Shown piece by piece: positions 1-7,959 of a DNA stretch of 11,050 bases. Source of the stretch: Cycloclasticus sp. (GTDB taxonomy: Bacteria; Pseudomonadota; Gammaproteobacteria; Methylococcales; Cycloclasticaceae); NCBI GenBank assembly GCA_019090295.1, contig JAHRWG010000215.1:1-11050 (forward strand). The letters run 5' to 3'. The notes beneath the pieces are model-generated. The model was not told the DNA's origin, ran no database searches, and saw nothing but the letters and a program-made list of their open reading frames with translations. Each line of letters begins with the position of its first letter. The stretch's first letter is position 1. Made by a program: the position numbers and the translations under genes.

Positions 1-7
1 TGATATA

Positions 8-83
8 TGGCTCCTCCGACTGGACTCGAACCAGTGACCCAATGATTAACAGTCATTTGCTCTACCAACTGAGCTACAGAGGA
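8..83 (-). tRNA. tRNA-Asn (anticodon GUU)
   Basis: Reading the minus strand, a complete 76-nt cloverleaf can be drawn. The 7-bp acceptor stem pairs TCCTCTG with CGGAGGA (one G-U), followed by discriminator G and an encoded CCA at 10-8. The D arm is GCTC/GAGC, the T arm ACTGG/CCAGT with loop TTCGAGT. The anticodon loop CTGTTAA (52-46) carries GUU at 50-48, which reads asparagine AAC/AAU. The gene follows the aminotransferase on the same strand but has its own strong promoter in the gap, so it need not depend on read-through. Confidence 0.97.
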
Positions 84-99
84 ATTGTTCAAGCCGCGT

Positions 100-128
100 A
101 TAATACGTAATGAGGCCCTTTGGGTCAA
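100..128 (-). promoter_or_regulatory. Sigma-70 promoter of tRNA-Asn
   Basis: On the minus strand there is a -35 box TTGACC (128-123), a 17-nt spacer and a -10 box TATTAT (105-100). Each box differs from consensus at one position and the spacing is ideal. The bases after the -10 box (ACGCGGC) are GC-rich, as in the discriminators of stringently controlled stable-RNA promoters. Transcription would start around 94-90, leaving a 5' leader of about 10 nt. The assignment rests on box match and position only. Confidence 0.75.
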
Positions 129-153
129 TAGCTAAAAGTGTTTATTCCTTAAT

Positions 154-1344
154 TTATTTTCTATTTAATAATTGGCTTATTCTATCCATCGCATTAACCA
201 GGTTTTCCATGCTGGTAGCAATGGATATACGCATATGTCCATCTAAGCCAAAGGCGGAACCTGGAACAAGAGCAACGCCTGCATTCTCTAGAATGTATTC
301 GGCTAAATCAACGTCATTGTCGATGGTGTCCATACGTTCAAGTATCGCGTTGAAGTCAGGGAAGCAATAAAACGTGCCATCAGATGGGATGCAGCTAAGC
401 CCTTCAATGTTGTTGACCTGCTCAACCACATAATCGTGACGTTCTTTAAATGAGACTAACATGTCGCTAATGCAACTTTGGTCGCCTTCAAGTGCGACTT
501 GAGCAGCGTATTGCGAAATAGATGTTGGGTTAGATGTGCTTTGCGACTGAATTTTTTTCATGGCTTTTATTAAAGCTGCCGGTCCAGCTGCATAACCAAT
601 GCGCCAACCCGTCATAGAGTAAGCCTTGGATACGCCATTTAATACAATCGTTTGGTCGTATAGCTCTGGGCAAGCCATCACAATATTGCTGAAAGGTTCG
701 TCACACCATAAAATATGCTCATACATATCATCAGTGGCAATCAATATATTGGGGTATTTCTTTAATACTGCACCTAAAGCAGCTAATTCATCGTGGCTAT
801 ACGCTTTGCCGCTAGGGTTTGATGGGCTATTAATCACAACCAGTTTAGTTTTATTGCTAATAGCCGCTTCAAGCTGCTCAGGCGTTATTTTGAATGACTG
901 CTCCTGGCTGGCTTGTACAATAACGGGCACACCACCGGCTAATAAAGCCATGTCGGGGTATGAAACCCAGTATGGAGCGGGAATGATCACTTCGTCACCC
1001 TCGTCTAGAAATGCTTGAGCCAAATTGAAGAAGCTTTGTTTACCACCACACGAAACGAGAATTTGATCCAGTTGATAAGACAGCCCGTTATCTTTTTGTA
1101 ATTTATTGATGATGGCCGTTTTAAGTTCAACAGTGCCATCAACAGCGGTGTATTTGGTTTTACCTGAATTGATAGCGTCAATGCCGGCTTGCTTAATATG
1201 CTCGGGTGTATCAAAGTCAGGTTCTCCTGCACCCAGACCAATAATATCTTGCCCTGCTGCGCGTAATGACGCGGCTCTAGCAGTCACAGCAAGAGTGGGT
1301 GAGGGTTTAATTGATTGTACGCGTTGTGAAAGTTTAATATTCAT
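154..1344 (-). CDS. Class I PLP-dependent aminotransferase (aspartate/aromatic type)
   Basis: A 396-residue cytosolic fold-type I aminotransferase of the gamma subgroup (the Thermus AspC / AspB-like group) that moves an amino group between aspartate or related amino acids and 2-oxoglutarate using pyridoxal phosphate. Visible landmarks are the N-terminal substrate loop GLGAGEPDFDTP (about 36-47), N176 in SPSNPSGK, D205 and Y208 in the ATDDMYEH strand, the Schiff-base lysine K240 in the SKAYSMTGWRIGY motif, R248 of the phosphate cup, and R372 in MRIS for the substrate alpha-carboxylate. Length is normal. ATG at 1344 gives the expected N-terminus; a purine-rich AAAGAGAG lies about 10 nt upstream as a weak ribosome binding site. 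Members of this group include aspartate, bifunctional aspartate/prephenate and broader enzymes, so the exact substrate is not decided here. It is divergent from uvrB. A short dyad CCCAA-AG-TTGGG (1376-1387) lies just upstream of an AT-rich stretch that could be its -10 region; no good -35 box was found. Confidence 0.93.
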   Translation of the reverse strand: MNIKLSQRVQSIKPSPTLAVTARAASLRAAGQDIIGLGAGEPDFDTPEHIKQAGIDAINSGKTKYTAVDGTVELKTAIINKLQKDNGLSYQLDQILVSCGGKQSFFNLAQAFLDEGDEVIIPAPYWVSYPDMALLAGGVPVIVQASQEQSFKITPEQLEAAISNKTKLVVINSPSNPSGKAYSHDELAALGAVLKKYPNILIATDDMYEHILWCDEPFSNIVMACPELYDQTIVLNGVSKAYSMTGWRIGYAAGPAALIKAMKKIQSQSTSNPTSISQYAAQVALEGDQSCISDMLVSFKERHDYVVEQVNNIEGLSCIPSDGTFYCFPDFNAILERMDTIDNDVDLAEYILENAGVALVPGSAFGLDGHMRISIATSMENLVNAMDRISQLLNRK

Positions 1345-1473
1345 GGCTTATCTGCTCTCTTTATAATAAAACTTGCCCAAAGTTGGGTGCTGCTAATCTT
1401 TTTAGAATAAAATTGATCGTTTACTAACATCTATGATGCATTCTACTAGAAGCAGCGCATATGCAAAATCCCT

Positions 1474-3477
1474 ATGAATAAAAAATTTAAGGTTCATTCA
1501 CCGTTTCAACCAGCGGGTGATCAGCCGCGTGCTATTCGCGAGCTTGTTGATGGGGTTCAGCAGGGTGAGGCACACCAAACCTTATTAGGGGTAACAGGGT
1601 CGGGTAAGACCTTTACGATGGTGAAAACAATTGAGGCGCTGCAACGCCCAGCATTGGTGTTGGTGCATAATAAAACACTGGCTGCACAGCTGTATGGAGA
1701 GCTAAAAGAATTTTTGCCAGATAATGCGGTGGAGTACTTCGTCTCTTATTACGATTATTATCAGCCTGAAGCCTACATGCCAGCATCGGACACGTTTATC
1801 GATAAAGATGCGTCGCTCAATGAGCATATTCAACAAATGCGTTTATCAGCAACTAAAGCATTAATAGAAAGAGATGATGCGGTTATTGTCGCCAGCGTAT
1901 CATGCATCTATGGCTTAGGTGATCCGGCCTTATACTTTAGTATGATTTTGCACTTGTCACGCGGTGAGCGAGTTGAGCAACGGGATATTATCCGTCAGTT
2001 GGCCGATATGCAGTACAAACGGAATGACCTTGAGTTAGTTCGTGCAAGTTACCGCGTGCGTGGCGATGTGATTGATATTTTTCCCGCTGAATCAGAACAA
2101 AACGCAGTTAGGGTCGAATTGTTTGATAATGAAATAGAGCGTATTTCGCTGTTTGATCCATTAACAGGTGAGACGGTTCAACGTATTCCCCGTTTCACTA
2201 TTTTTCCTATTTCGCATTACGTCACACCTAAAGAAACCATTTTAGAGGCCATTGAGAAAATCAAGGTGGAGCTTGCCAATCGTTTGGAGCAGTTGCGCGG
2301 GTTAAATAAATTAGTAGAAGCGCAACGACTGGAAGAGCGAACCAATTTTGACATTGAGATGATGCGGGAAATTGGATACTGTTCTGGAATTGAAAACTAT
2401 TCAAGGTACCTGTCTGGAAAAGATGCAGGTGTAGCACCGCCAACATTGTTTGATTACTTGCCTGATGATGCATTGCTCTTTATTGATGAATCACATGTAA
2501 CCGTTCCCCAAATAGGGGCTATGTACAAAGGGGACCGTTCCCGTAAAGAGACACTGGTGGAATATGGTTTTCGACTACCATCGGCGCTAGATAATAGGCC
2601 AATGCGATTTGAAGAGTTTGAAGCTAAAGCACCACAAACTGTCTACGTGTCGGCAACGCCTGCTAAGTATGAGCTTGAGCGATCAGGTGCGATTGTTGAA
2701 CAAGTGGTCAGGCCGACAGGTTTGCTTGATCCCGAGATAGAAGTGCGCCCAGCCGTATCGCAAATTGATGATTTGTTATCCGAGATCAATAAACGAGTAA
2801 CGTTACAAGAGCGGGTGCTGGTAACAACGTTAACCAAACGAATGTCGGAAGATTTAACAGATTATTTGATGGAGCATGGTATTAAAGTGCGTTACCTGCA
2901 TTCAGATATCGCCACGGTAGAGCGGGTTGAAATTATTCGAGATCTTCGGCTAGGGGTGTTCGATGTGCTCATAGGTATTAACTTGCTAAGAGAAGGGTTG
3001 GATATTCCTGAGGTATCGCTAGTAGCGATTTTAGATGCAGATAAAGAAGGCTTTTTAAGGTCGGAAGTATCTATGATTCAAACAATGGGTCGAGCGGCAA
3101 GAAATGTAAAAGGAAAGGCCATTTTATATGCCGATAAGATAACCGGCTCAATGCAACGTGCAATGGATGAAACAAGTCGCAGACGCGAAAAACAGCAAGC
3201 GCATAATGAAAAGCAAGGTATTACACCGAAAGGGGTCGTCAAGAAAATAACTGATATTATGGAAAGCAATAAGCGTGATGAGCGTGAATTCATAAAGGAA
3301 GTGGCCGAAGAAAAAGCAAAGTATCAAGCCTTTAGCGCGGCTGATATTGCAAAAGTAATTAAAAAGCTAGAAGCTAAAATGTACCAGCATTCACGTGATC
3401 TAGAATTTGAAGAAGCGGCAAGGGTTAGAGATGAGGTAAACCGACTAAATGATTTAGCTGTCTTAGGCGGTGAGTAA
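1474..3477 (+). CDS. uvrB: UvrABC excinuclease subunit B
   Basis: DNA damage-verifying helicase-like subunit of nucleotide excision repair, loaded on DNA by UvrA and partner of UvrC for dual incision. The 667-residue protein is full length (E. coli about 673). In order it shows the Walker A motif GVTGSGKT with K45, the beta-hairpin region rich in tyrosine ([10 protein letters not shown]), the Walker B DESH box at D338-H341, the SATPAKYE motif, helicase motifs V-VI (EGLDIPEVS and QTMGRAARN) and a C-terminal UVR domain (about 626-661) that contacts UvrC. The N-terminus aligns with the E. coli protein, and in frame there is only a stop (1447-1449) and no standard start further upstream, so ATG 1474 is secure even though no Shine-Dalgarno sequence is visible. 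A six-codon ORF starting at 1461 overlaps this start. A TATGAT at 1432-1437 could be a -10 box but lacks a matching -35, and I found no LexA-type CTGT-N8-ACAG site in the divergent spacer. Confidence 0.98.
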   Translation: MNKKFKVHSPFQPAGDQPRAIRELVDGVQQGEAHQTLLGVTGSGKTFTMVKTIEALQRPALVLVHNKTLAAQLYGELKEFLPDNAVEYFVSYYDYYQPEAYMPASDTFIDKDASLNEHIQQMRLSATKALIERDDAVIVASVSCIYGLGDPALYFSMILHLSRGERVEQRDIIRQLADMQYKRNDLELVRASYRVRGDVIDIFPAESEQNAVRVELFDNEIERISLFDPLTGETVQRIPRFTIFPISHYVTPKETILEAIEKIKVELANRLEQLRGLNKLVEAQRLEERTNFDIEMMREIGYCSGIENYSRYLSGKDAGVAPPTLFDYLPDDALLFIDESHVTVPQIGAMYKGDRSRKETLVEYGFRLPSALDNRPMRFEEFEAKAPQTVYVSATPAKYELERSGAIVEQVVRPTGLLDPEIEVRPAVSQIDDLLSEINKRVTLQERVLVTTLTKRMSEDLTDYLMEHGIKVRYLHSDIATVERVEIIRDLRLGVFDVLIGINLLREGLDIPEVSLVAILDADKEGFLRSEVSMIQTMGRAARNVKGKAILYADKITGSMQRAMDETSRRREKQQAHNEKQGITPKGVVKKITDIMESNKRDEREFIKEVAEEKAKYQAFSAADIAKVIKKLEAKMYQHSRDLEFEEAARVRDEVNRLNDLAVLGGE

Positions 3478-3496
3478 ATAAAATTGCTGTAATTGC

Positions 3497-3525
3497 TTCA
3501 CTAAACGACAATTTTTAAGTACAAT
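3497..3525 (+). promoter_or_regulatory. Probable sigma-70 promoter of tRNA-Val (and thrS)
   Basis: A -35 box TTCACT (3497-3502, four of six consensus bases), a 17-nt spacer and a -10 box TACAAT (3520-3525, five of six) lie in the 70-nt gap after uvrB. The GC-rich GCGCGGTC that follows fits a stable-RNA discriminator. The start point would be near 3532, about 16 nt before the tRNA. No terminator is visible between the tRNA and thrS, so this promoter may also feed thrS. Confidence 0.5.
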
Positions 3526-3547
3526 GCGCGGTCTTAAAGATGGTTGC

Positions 3548-3624
3548 AGGCGCGTAGCTCAGTTGGTTAGAGCGCATCCTTGACATGGATGAGGTCGGTG
3601 GTTCGAATCCACTCGTGCCTACCA
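3548..3624 (+). tRNA. tRNA-Val (anticodon GAC)
   Basis: A complete 77-nt cloverleaf with encoded CCA (3622-3624). The acceptor stem pairs AGGCGCG with CGTGCCT (one G-U) with discriminator A. The D arm is GCTC/GAGC, the anticodon stem CATCC/GGATG, with loop TTGACAT (3580-3586) carrying GAC at 3582-3584, which reads valine GUC/GUU. The T arm GGTGG/CCACT (one G-U pair) encloses TTCGAAT. The 3' end lies 57 nt before the thrS start, so the tRNA forms part of the likely thrS leader transcript. Confidence 0.97.
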
Positions 3625-3681
3625 ATCAGTCTTTAGTAAGTACAAAAGTACCCCCTTCACTCCAGAAACAAAGGTTTAATC
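3625..3681 (+). promoter_or_regulatory. Short thrS leader with GTG start region
   Basis: This 57-nt stretch joins tRNA-Val to thrS. It contains a small GTAC-AAAA-GTAC hairpin, a pyrimidine run CCCCCTTC and the ribosome binding site AAAGG (3670-3674), 7 nt before the GTG start. The CCTT of the pyrimidine run could pair weakly with AAGG of the binding site. I see no tRNA-Thr-like operator of the kind known upstream of E. coli thrS, and no intrinsic terminator. Confidence 0.4.
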
Positions 3682-5601
3682 GTGCCAGTTATTACTTTAC
3701 CCGATGGAAGTCAGCGTGAGTTCTCGCATGCTGTGTCAGTACTTGATGTGGCTGCCGATATTGGAGCAGGCCTTGCGAAGGCAACCTTGGCAGGCAAAGT
3801 AGACGGTGTGCTAGTCGATGGCTCGTACGTAATAGAAAAAGATATTAGTTTATCAATTATTACCGCAAGAGATGAAGAAGGCCTTGAGGTTATCCGCCAT
3901 TCAACAGCACATTTACTGGCGCAAGCCGTTAAGCAAGTATTCCCAACAGCACAAGTTACCATCGGTCCGGTAGTAGATAATGGCTTTTTCTATGATTTTG
4001 CCTTTGAACGATCCTTTACGCCAGAAGATTTGGAACGTATTGAAAAGAAAATGGTCGAGCTAGCTGGTCAAGCAATACCAGTAGAACGGATTGAGGTGTC
4101 ACGGGATGAGGCTGTTAGCTTCTTTCGTGAAAAAGAAGAAGAATACAAAGCGCAAATAATCGAAAGTATCCCGCAGAATGAAGTGCTGTCCTTGTACAAG
4201 CAAGGAGACTTTACCGACTTGTGTCGTGGGCCACACGTGCCTAATACAAGCAGTTTAAAAGCCTTTAAGCTAACAAAAATAGCAGGCGCGTACTGGCGCG
4301 GAGATTCTAATAATGAAATGCTTCAGCGTATTTATGGAACGGCTTGGGGTGATAAAAAAGCACTGAAAAAATACCTGAATAGAATTGAAGAAGCGTCGAA
4401 ACGTGATCACCGTAAAATCTCTAAATCATTAGACCTGTTTCATATTCAAGAAGAAGCACCGGGTATGATCTTTTGGCACGATGCCGGCTTAAGCGTATAC
4501 CGCACGGTTGAACAATACATTCGTTCTAAACTTCAAATGAATAACTACGTAGAAGTTAGAACACCGCAACTGGTTGATAAATCACTATGGGAAAAGTCAG
4601 GCCACTGGGATAAATTCCGTGATGACATGTTTACTGTCGAATCGGAAGCGCGTGAGTATGCCGTGAAACCAATGAATTGCCCCTGTCATGTGCAAATTTA
4701 TAACCAAGGTCTAAAAAGCTACCGAGACCTTCCTTTGAGGATGGCCGAGTTCGGCTCATGTCATAGAAATGAACCATCAGGTACCCTTCATGGTTTAATG
4801 CGGCTTAGAAACTTCATACAGGACGATGCGCATATCTTTTGTACAGAAGAGCAAGTTCAGTCAGAAGTATCAGACTTTATAGATCTGTTGTACGAGGTGT
4901 ATGCAGATTTTGGTTTTACCGACATTATTATCAAACTATCAACTCGGCCCGAAAAGCGAGTAGGTTCTGATGAGGTGTGGGATAAATCAGAAAAAGCACT
5001 TGAAGAAGCCTTAAATGCTAAAAACCTAAGCTGGGATCTACAACCAGGTGAAGGTGCCTTTTATGGTCCTAAAATTGAATTTTCTTTGAAAGATTGCTTA
5101 GATCGCGTCTGGCAGTGTGGCACGATTCAGGTTGATTTTTCAATGCCAGGGCGTCTGGATGCACAGTACATAGCAGAGGATGGTTCAAAACAATCACCCG
5201 TTATGTTGCATCGGGCAATATTAGGTTCATTAGAGCGTTTTATTGGTATTTTAATAGAAGAGTACGCGGGCAAATTTCCACTTTGGTTGGCGCCAACACA
5301 AGTTGTTTTAATGTCAATTACGGACAAAAGTGACGAATATTTAAGCTCAATTGCCAAAATCCTTAAAAAACAAGGAATAAGAGTCAAATTAGACTTGAGA
5401 AATGAGAAGATCGGCTTTAAAATTCGTGAACATACTTTAAAGCGTATTCCTTACCTTGTGGTTATCGGTGAAAAAGAAGTCGAGAACAATGAATTAGCAG
5501 TGCGCTCATTAAGTGGAAAAAACATGGGTAACTTTACTCCTGATGAGTTTATCGCGTTATTAGCAAAAAATATTGCAGAACGCAACAAGCTAGAGTCTTA
5601 A
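3682..5601 (+). CDS. thrS: Threonyl-tRNA synthetase
   Basis: Class II aminoacyl-tRNA synthetase that charges tRNA-Thr with threonine and hydrolyses Ser-tRNA-Thr. The 639-residue protein has the standard layout: an N-terminal TGS domain (about 1-61), the editing domain with H73, H77, C181 and H185 (HSTAH and CRGPH motifs), the catalytic domain with zinc ligands C333, H384 and H510, motif 2 around [11 protein letters not shown], motif 3 [11 protein letters not shown], and the C-terminal anticodon-binding domain from about 535. The start is GTG, preceded by AAAGG at 7 nt, and the [12 protein letters not shown]-terminus matches the E. coli enzyme. The catalytic motif reads MNCPCH rather than the more usual MNCPGH; from memory Pseudomonas-type enzymes share this, so it is not a defect. 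It heads the translation gene cluster; the gap to infC is 81 nt. Confidence 0.98.
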   Translation: MPVITLPDGSQREFSHAVSVLDVAADIGAGLAKATLAGKVDGVLVDGSYVIEKDISLSIITARDEEGLEVIRHSTAHLLAQAVKQVFPTAQVTIGPVVDNGFFYDFAFERSFTPEDLERIEKKMVELAGQAIPVERIEVSRDEAVSFFREKEEEYKAQIIESIPQNEVLSLYKQGDFTDLCRGPHVPNTSSLKAFKLTKIAGAYWRGDSNNEMLQRIYGTAWGDKKALKKYLNRIEEASKRDHRKISKSLDLFHIQEEAPGMIFWHDAGLSVYRTVEQYIRSKLQMNNYVEVRTPQLVDKSLWEKSGHWDKFRDDMFTVESEAREYAVKPMNCPCHVQIYNQGLKSYRDLPLRMAEFGSCHRNEPSGTLHGLMRLRNFIQDDAHIFCTEEQVQSEVSDFIDLLYEVYADFGFTDIIIKLSTRPEKRVGSDEVWDKSEKALEEALNAKNLSWDLQPGEGAFYGPKIEFSLKDCLDRVWQCGTIQVDFSMPGRLDAQYIAEDGSKQSPVMLHRAILGSLERFIGILIEEYAGKFPLWLAPTQVVLMSITDKSDEYLSSIAKILKKQGIRVKLDLRNEKIGFKIREHTLKRIPYLVVIGEKEVENNELAVRSLSGKNMGNFTPDEFIALLAKNIAERNKLES

Positions 5602-5625
5602 AAGTTCTATGCAGTTTAAAATTAA

Positions 5626-5658
5626 GTTTAAGCAAAGCAAACCAAGCTTTGTTTAGGC
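5626..5658 (+). promoter_or_regulatory. Stem-loop in the infC leader
   Basis: A continuous 13-bp stem can be drawn between 5626-5638 and 5646-5658, with three G-U pairs and a 7-nt loop AAACCAA (5639-5645). Ten of the pairs are Watson-Crick, and the core GCAAAGC pairs with GCTTTGT. It is followed by ATTTAATATTTT, which is U-rich but interrupted. It could be a weak terminator or attenuator after thrS, a processing site, or a structure affecting infC translation, whose GGAG begins 13 nt after the stem. No experiment is implied by the sequence alone. Confidence 0.5.
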
Positions 5659-5670
5659 ATTTAATATTTT

Positions 5671-5685
5671 GGAGATTGTAAAATC
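5671..5685 (+). promoter_or_regulatory. infC ribosome binding site and AUC start codon
   Basis: GGAG (5671-5674) lies 8 nt before an ATC triplet at 5683-5685. The ATC is in frame with the IF3 coding sequence, and the only in-frame codons before it lead back to a stop (TAA, 5662-5664) with no ATG, GTG or TTG. The next in-frame standard start is GTG at 5806, which would remove most of the N-terminal domain. IF3 genes are known to use rare starts (AUU in E. coli), letting IF3, which rejects such codons, lower its own translation. Confidence 0.85.
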
Positions 5686-6198
5686 GCAACAAAAAAAGTA
5701 AGAATTAACGATGATATTACGATAGCAAATGTAAGATTAATCGACCATGAAGGTGAGAAACTAGGCGTTGTCACATTAGCAGAAGCAAAAAAAATAGCTG
5801 CCGATGTGGATTTGGATTTAGTTGAGGTTTCCCCAACGGCAACACCACCGGTTTGTCGTATAATGGATTACGGTAAATTTAAGTTTGAAGCCAGTAAGAA
5901 ATTACAAGCTTCAAAGAAAAAGCAAAAGAATATTCAAGTTAAAGAAATTAAGTTTAGACCTGGAACAGATATAGGTGATTACAACGTTAAGTTACGTAAT
6001 TTACGTTCATTTTTAGAGAATGGCGATAAAACAAAAATTACTGTTAGATTCCGTGGTAGAGAAATGGCGCATAGAGAGCTAGGTATGGAGCTTTTAAAGC
6101 GTGTTGAGAAAGATTTAGATGAGTTAGCCGTGGTTGAGCAACGGCCCAAGTTTGAAGGCCGCCAAATGGTTATGGTTATGGCGCCAAGAAAAAATTAA
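5683..6198 (+). CDS. infC: Translation initiation factor IF-3 (AUC start)
   Basis: Cytosolic initiation factor that binds the 30S subunit, prevents premature 50S joining and proofreads the start codon and initiator tRNA. Starting at ATC 5683 the protein has 171 residues, close to the E. coli length of 180. The N-terminal domain (about 7-66) contains [15 protein letters not shown] and the signature [12 protein letters not shown] (55-66). A lysine-rich linker follows (about 69-83), then the C-terminal domain with [11 protein letters not shown] and RFRGREMAH. Calling the gene at the first ordinary start, GTG 5806, would give a 130-residue protein lacking the first 41 residues, which is incompatible with the family. 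The AUC start and good GGAG spacing suggest the usual IF3 autorepression through start-codon discrimination. rpmI follows after 17 nt, and rplT after that, as in many proteobacteria. Confidence 0.95.
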   Translation: MATKKVRINDDITIANVRLIDHEGEKLGVVTLAEAKKIAADVDLDLVEVSPTATPPVCRIMDYGKFKFEASKKLQASKKKQKNIQVKEIKFRPGTDIGDYNVKLRNLRSFLENGDKTKITVRFRGREMAHRELGMELLKRVEKDLDELAVVEQRPKFEGRQMVMVMAPRKN

Positions 6199-6215
6199 TT
6201 AACGGAGTTATTGTA

Positions 6216-6413
6216 ATGCCAAAAATGAAGTCCAACAGTGGTGCAGCTAAACGTTTCAAAAGAACAGGAACTGGCGCGTTTAAATGTAAACAAGCCCATT
6301 TGCGTCATATATTGACCAAAAAAACCACTAAACGTAAACGTCAATTGCGCAAAGCATCATTGCTTCATGCATCTGATATGAAAAGTGCAACACGTATGTT
6401 GCCTTATAGCTAA
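6216..6413 (+). CDS. rpmI: 50S ribosomal protein L35 (bL35)
   Basis: Small, very basic protein of 65 residues that is part of the large ribosomal subunit. The N-terminus [20 protein letters not shown] and the C-terminal segment [13 protein letters not shown] are typical of L35, and the length is normal. ATG 6216 follows a GGAG (6204-6207) at 8-nt spacing. It sits between infC and rplT. In E. coli the L20 protein represses rpmI and rplT translation through an mRNA pseudoknot; I could not identify an equivalent fold by eye here. Confidence 0.98.
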   Translation: MPKMKSNSGAAKRFKRTGTGAFKCKQAHLRHILTKKTTKRKRQLRKASLLHASDMKSATRMLPYS

Positions 6414-6437
6414 TTTTAGATTTTTTGAGGAAAAGAA

Positions 6438-6791
6438 ATGCCTAGAGTAAAACGCGGTGTTGTTGCAAGAGCAAGACACAAAAAAGTATTAAAGCAAGCG
6501 AAAGGTTATTATGGTGCACGTAGCCGTATTTACCGTGTAGCTAAACAAGCTGTTATCAAAGCCGGTCAATACGCATACCGAGATCGTCGTCAAAGAAAAC
6601 GTCAGTTCCGTGCGCTATGGATTGCTCGTATTAATGCTGGTTCACGTAGCTGTGGTTTATCTTACAGCCGATTCATGAACGGCCTTAAGAAGGCTTCTAT
6701 TGGCCTAGACAGAAAAGTATTAGCTGATCTTGCAGTGTTTGATAAAGATGCATTTTCGCAGTTAGTTGCCACTGCTAAATCAAATCTGTAA
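6438..6791 (+). CDS. rplT: 50S ribosomal protein L20 (bL20)
   Basis: Basic 117-residue 23S rRNA-binding protein needed for early assembly of the large subunit; in E. coli it also represses its own operon. The long N-terminal helix region ([19 protein letters not shown], then [21 protein letters not shown]) and the globular C-terminal part ([23 protein letters not shown]) are unmistakable. ATG 6438 follows GAGG (6427-6430) at 7 nt. rpmI ends 24 nt upstream, so the two are almost certainly co-translated. Downstream lies a structured, 129-nt leader containing an intrinsic terminator before pheS. Confidence 0.98.
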   Translation: MPRVKRGVVARARHKKVLKQAKGYYGARSRIYRVAKQAVIKAGQYAYRDRRQRKRQFRALWIARINAGSRSCGLSYSRFMNGLKKASIGLDRKVLADLAVFDKDAFSQLVATAKSNL

Positions 6792-6796
6792 ATAAA

Positions 6797-6852
6797 ATTA
6801 GTTTCTGAGCATGCTTGCTCGGTGGTTGTGTTTAACAACTACATAAACTAAT
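6797..6852 (+). ncRNA. Putative three-way junction RNA in the pheS leader
   Basis: Three nested inverted repeats fit together. A closing stem pairs 6797-6804 (ATTAGTTT) with 6845-6852 (AAACTAAT), 8 bp without mismatch. Inside it are hairpin A, GAGCA/TGCTC (6807-6811 with 6816-6820, loop TGCT), and hairpin B, GTGGTTGT/ACAACTAC (6822-6829 with 6835-6842, one G-U, loop GTTTA). Only five unpaired bases join the helices. It lies between the rplT stop and the terminator preceding pheS. The pairing is seen directly; that it forms or regulates anything is inference. I do not recognise it as a named RNA family. Confidence 0.4.
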
Positions 6853-6854
6853 AG

Positions 6855-7940
<1,086 letters not shown>

Positions 7941-7959
7941 GCGTGATGGAGATTAGATA

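Noticed and set aside
84..153. Terminator for the aminotransferase gene
   Set aside because: The gap contains only a 3-bp CCC/GGG mini-hairpin and no U-tract on the minus strand; it is explained better by the tRNA-Asn promoter.
626..1018. Plus-strand ORFs inside the aminotransferase gene and minus-strand ORFs inside uvrB, thrS, pheS and pheT
   Set aside because: They are antisense shadows of strongly conserved coding frames, without binding sites or recognisable protein motifs.
1376..1387. Dyad CCCAA-AG-TTGGG as an operator for the aminotransferase or uvrB
   Set aside because: Only 5 bp per arm, a single copy, no matching known operator, and no confident promoter to place it against. Mentioned in the aminotransferase entry but not called.
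1345..1473. LexA/SOS box for uvrB
   Set aside because: No CTGT-N8-ACAG arrangement could be found in the divergent spacer; TATGAT at 1432 has no suitable -35 box at 15-19 nt.
5806..6198. infC starting at GTG 5806
   Set aside because: It would delete the first 41 residues of the conserved IF3 N-terminal domain, and no ribosome binding site fits it; the frame continues upstream to the AUC start.
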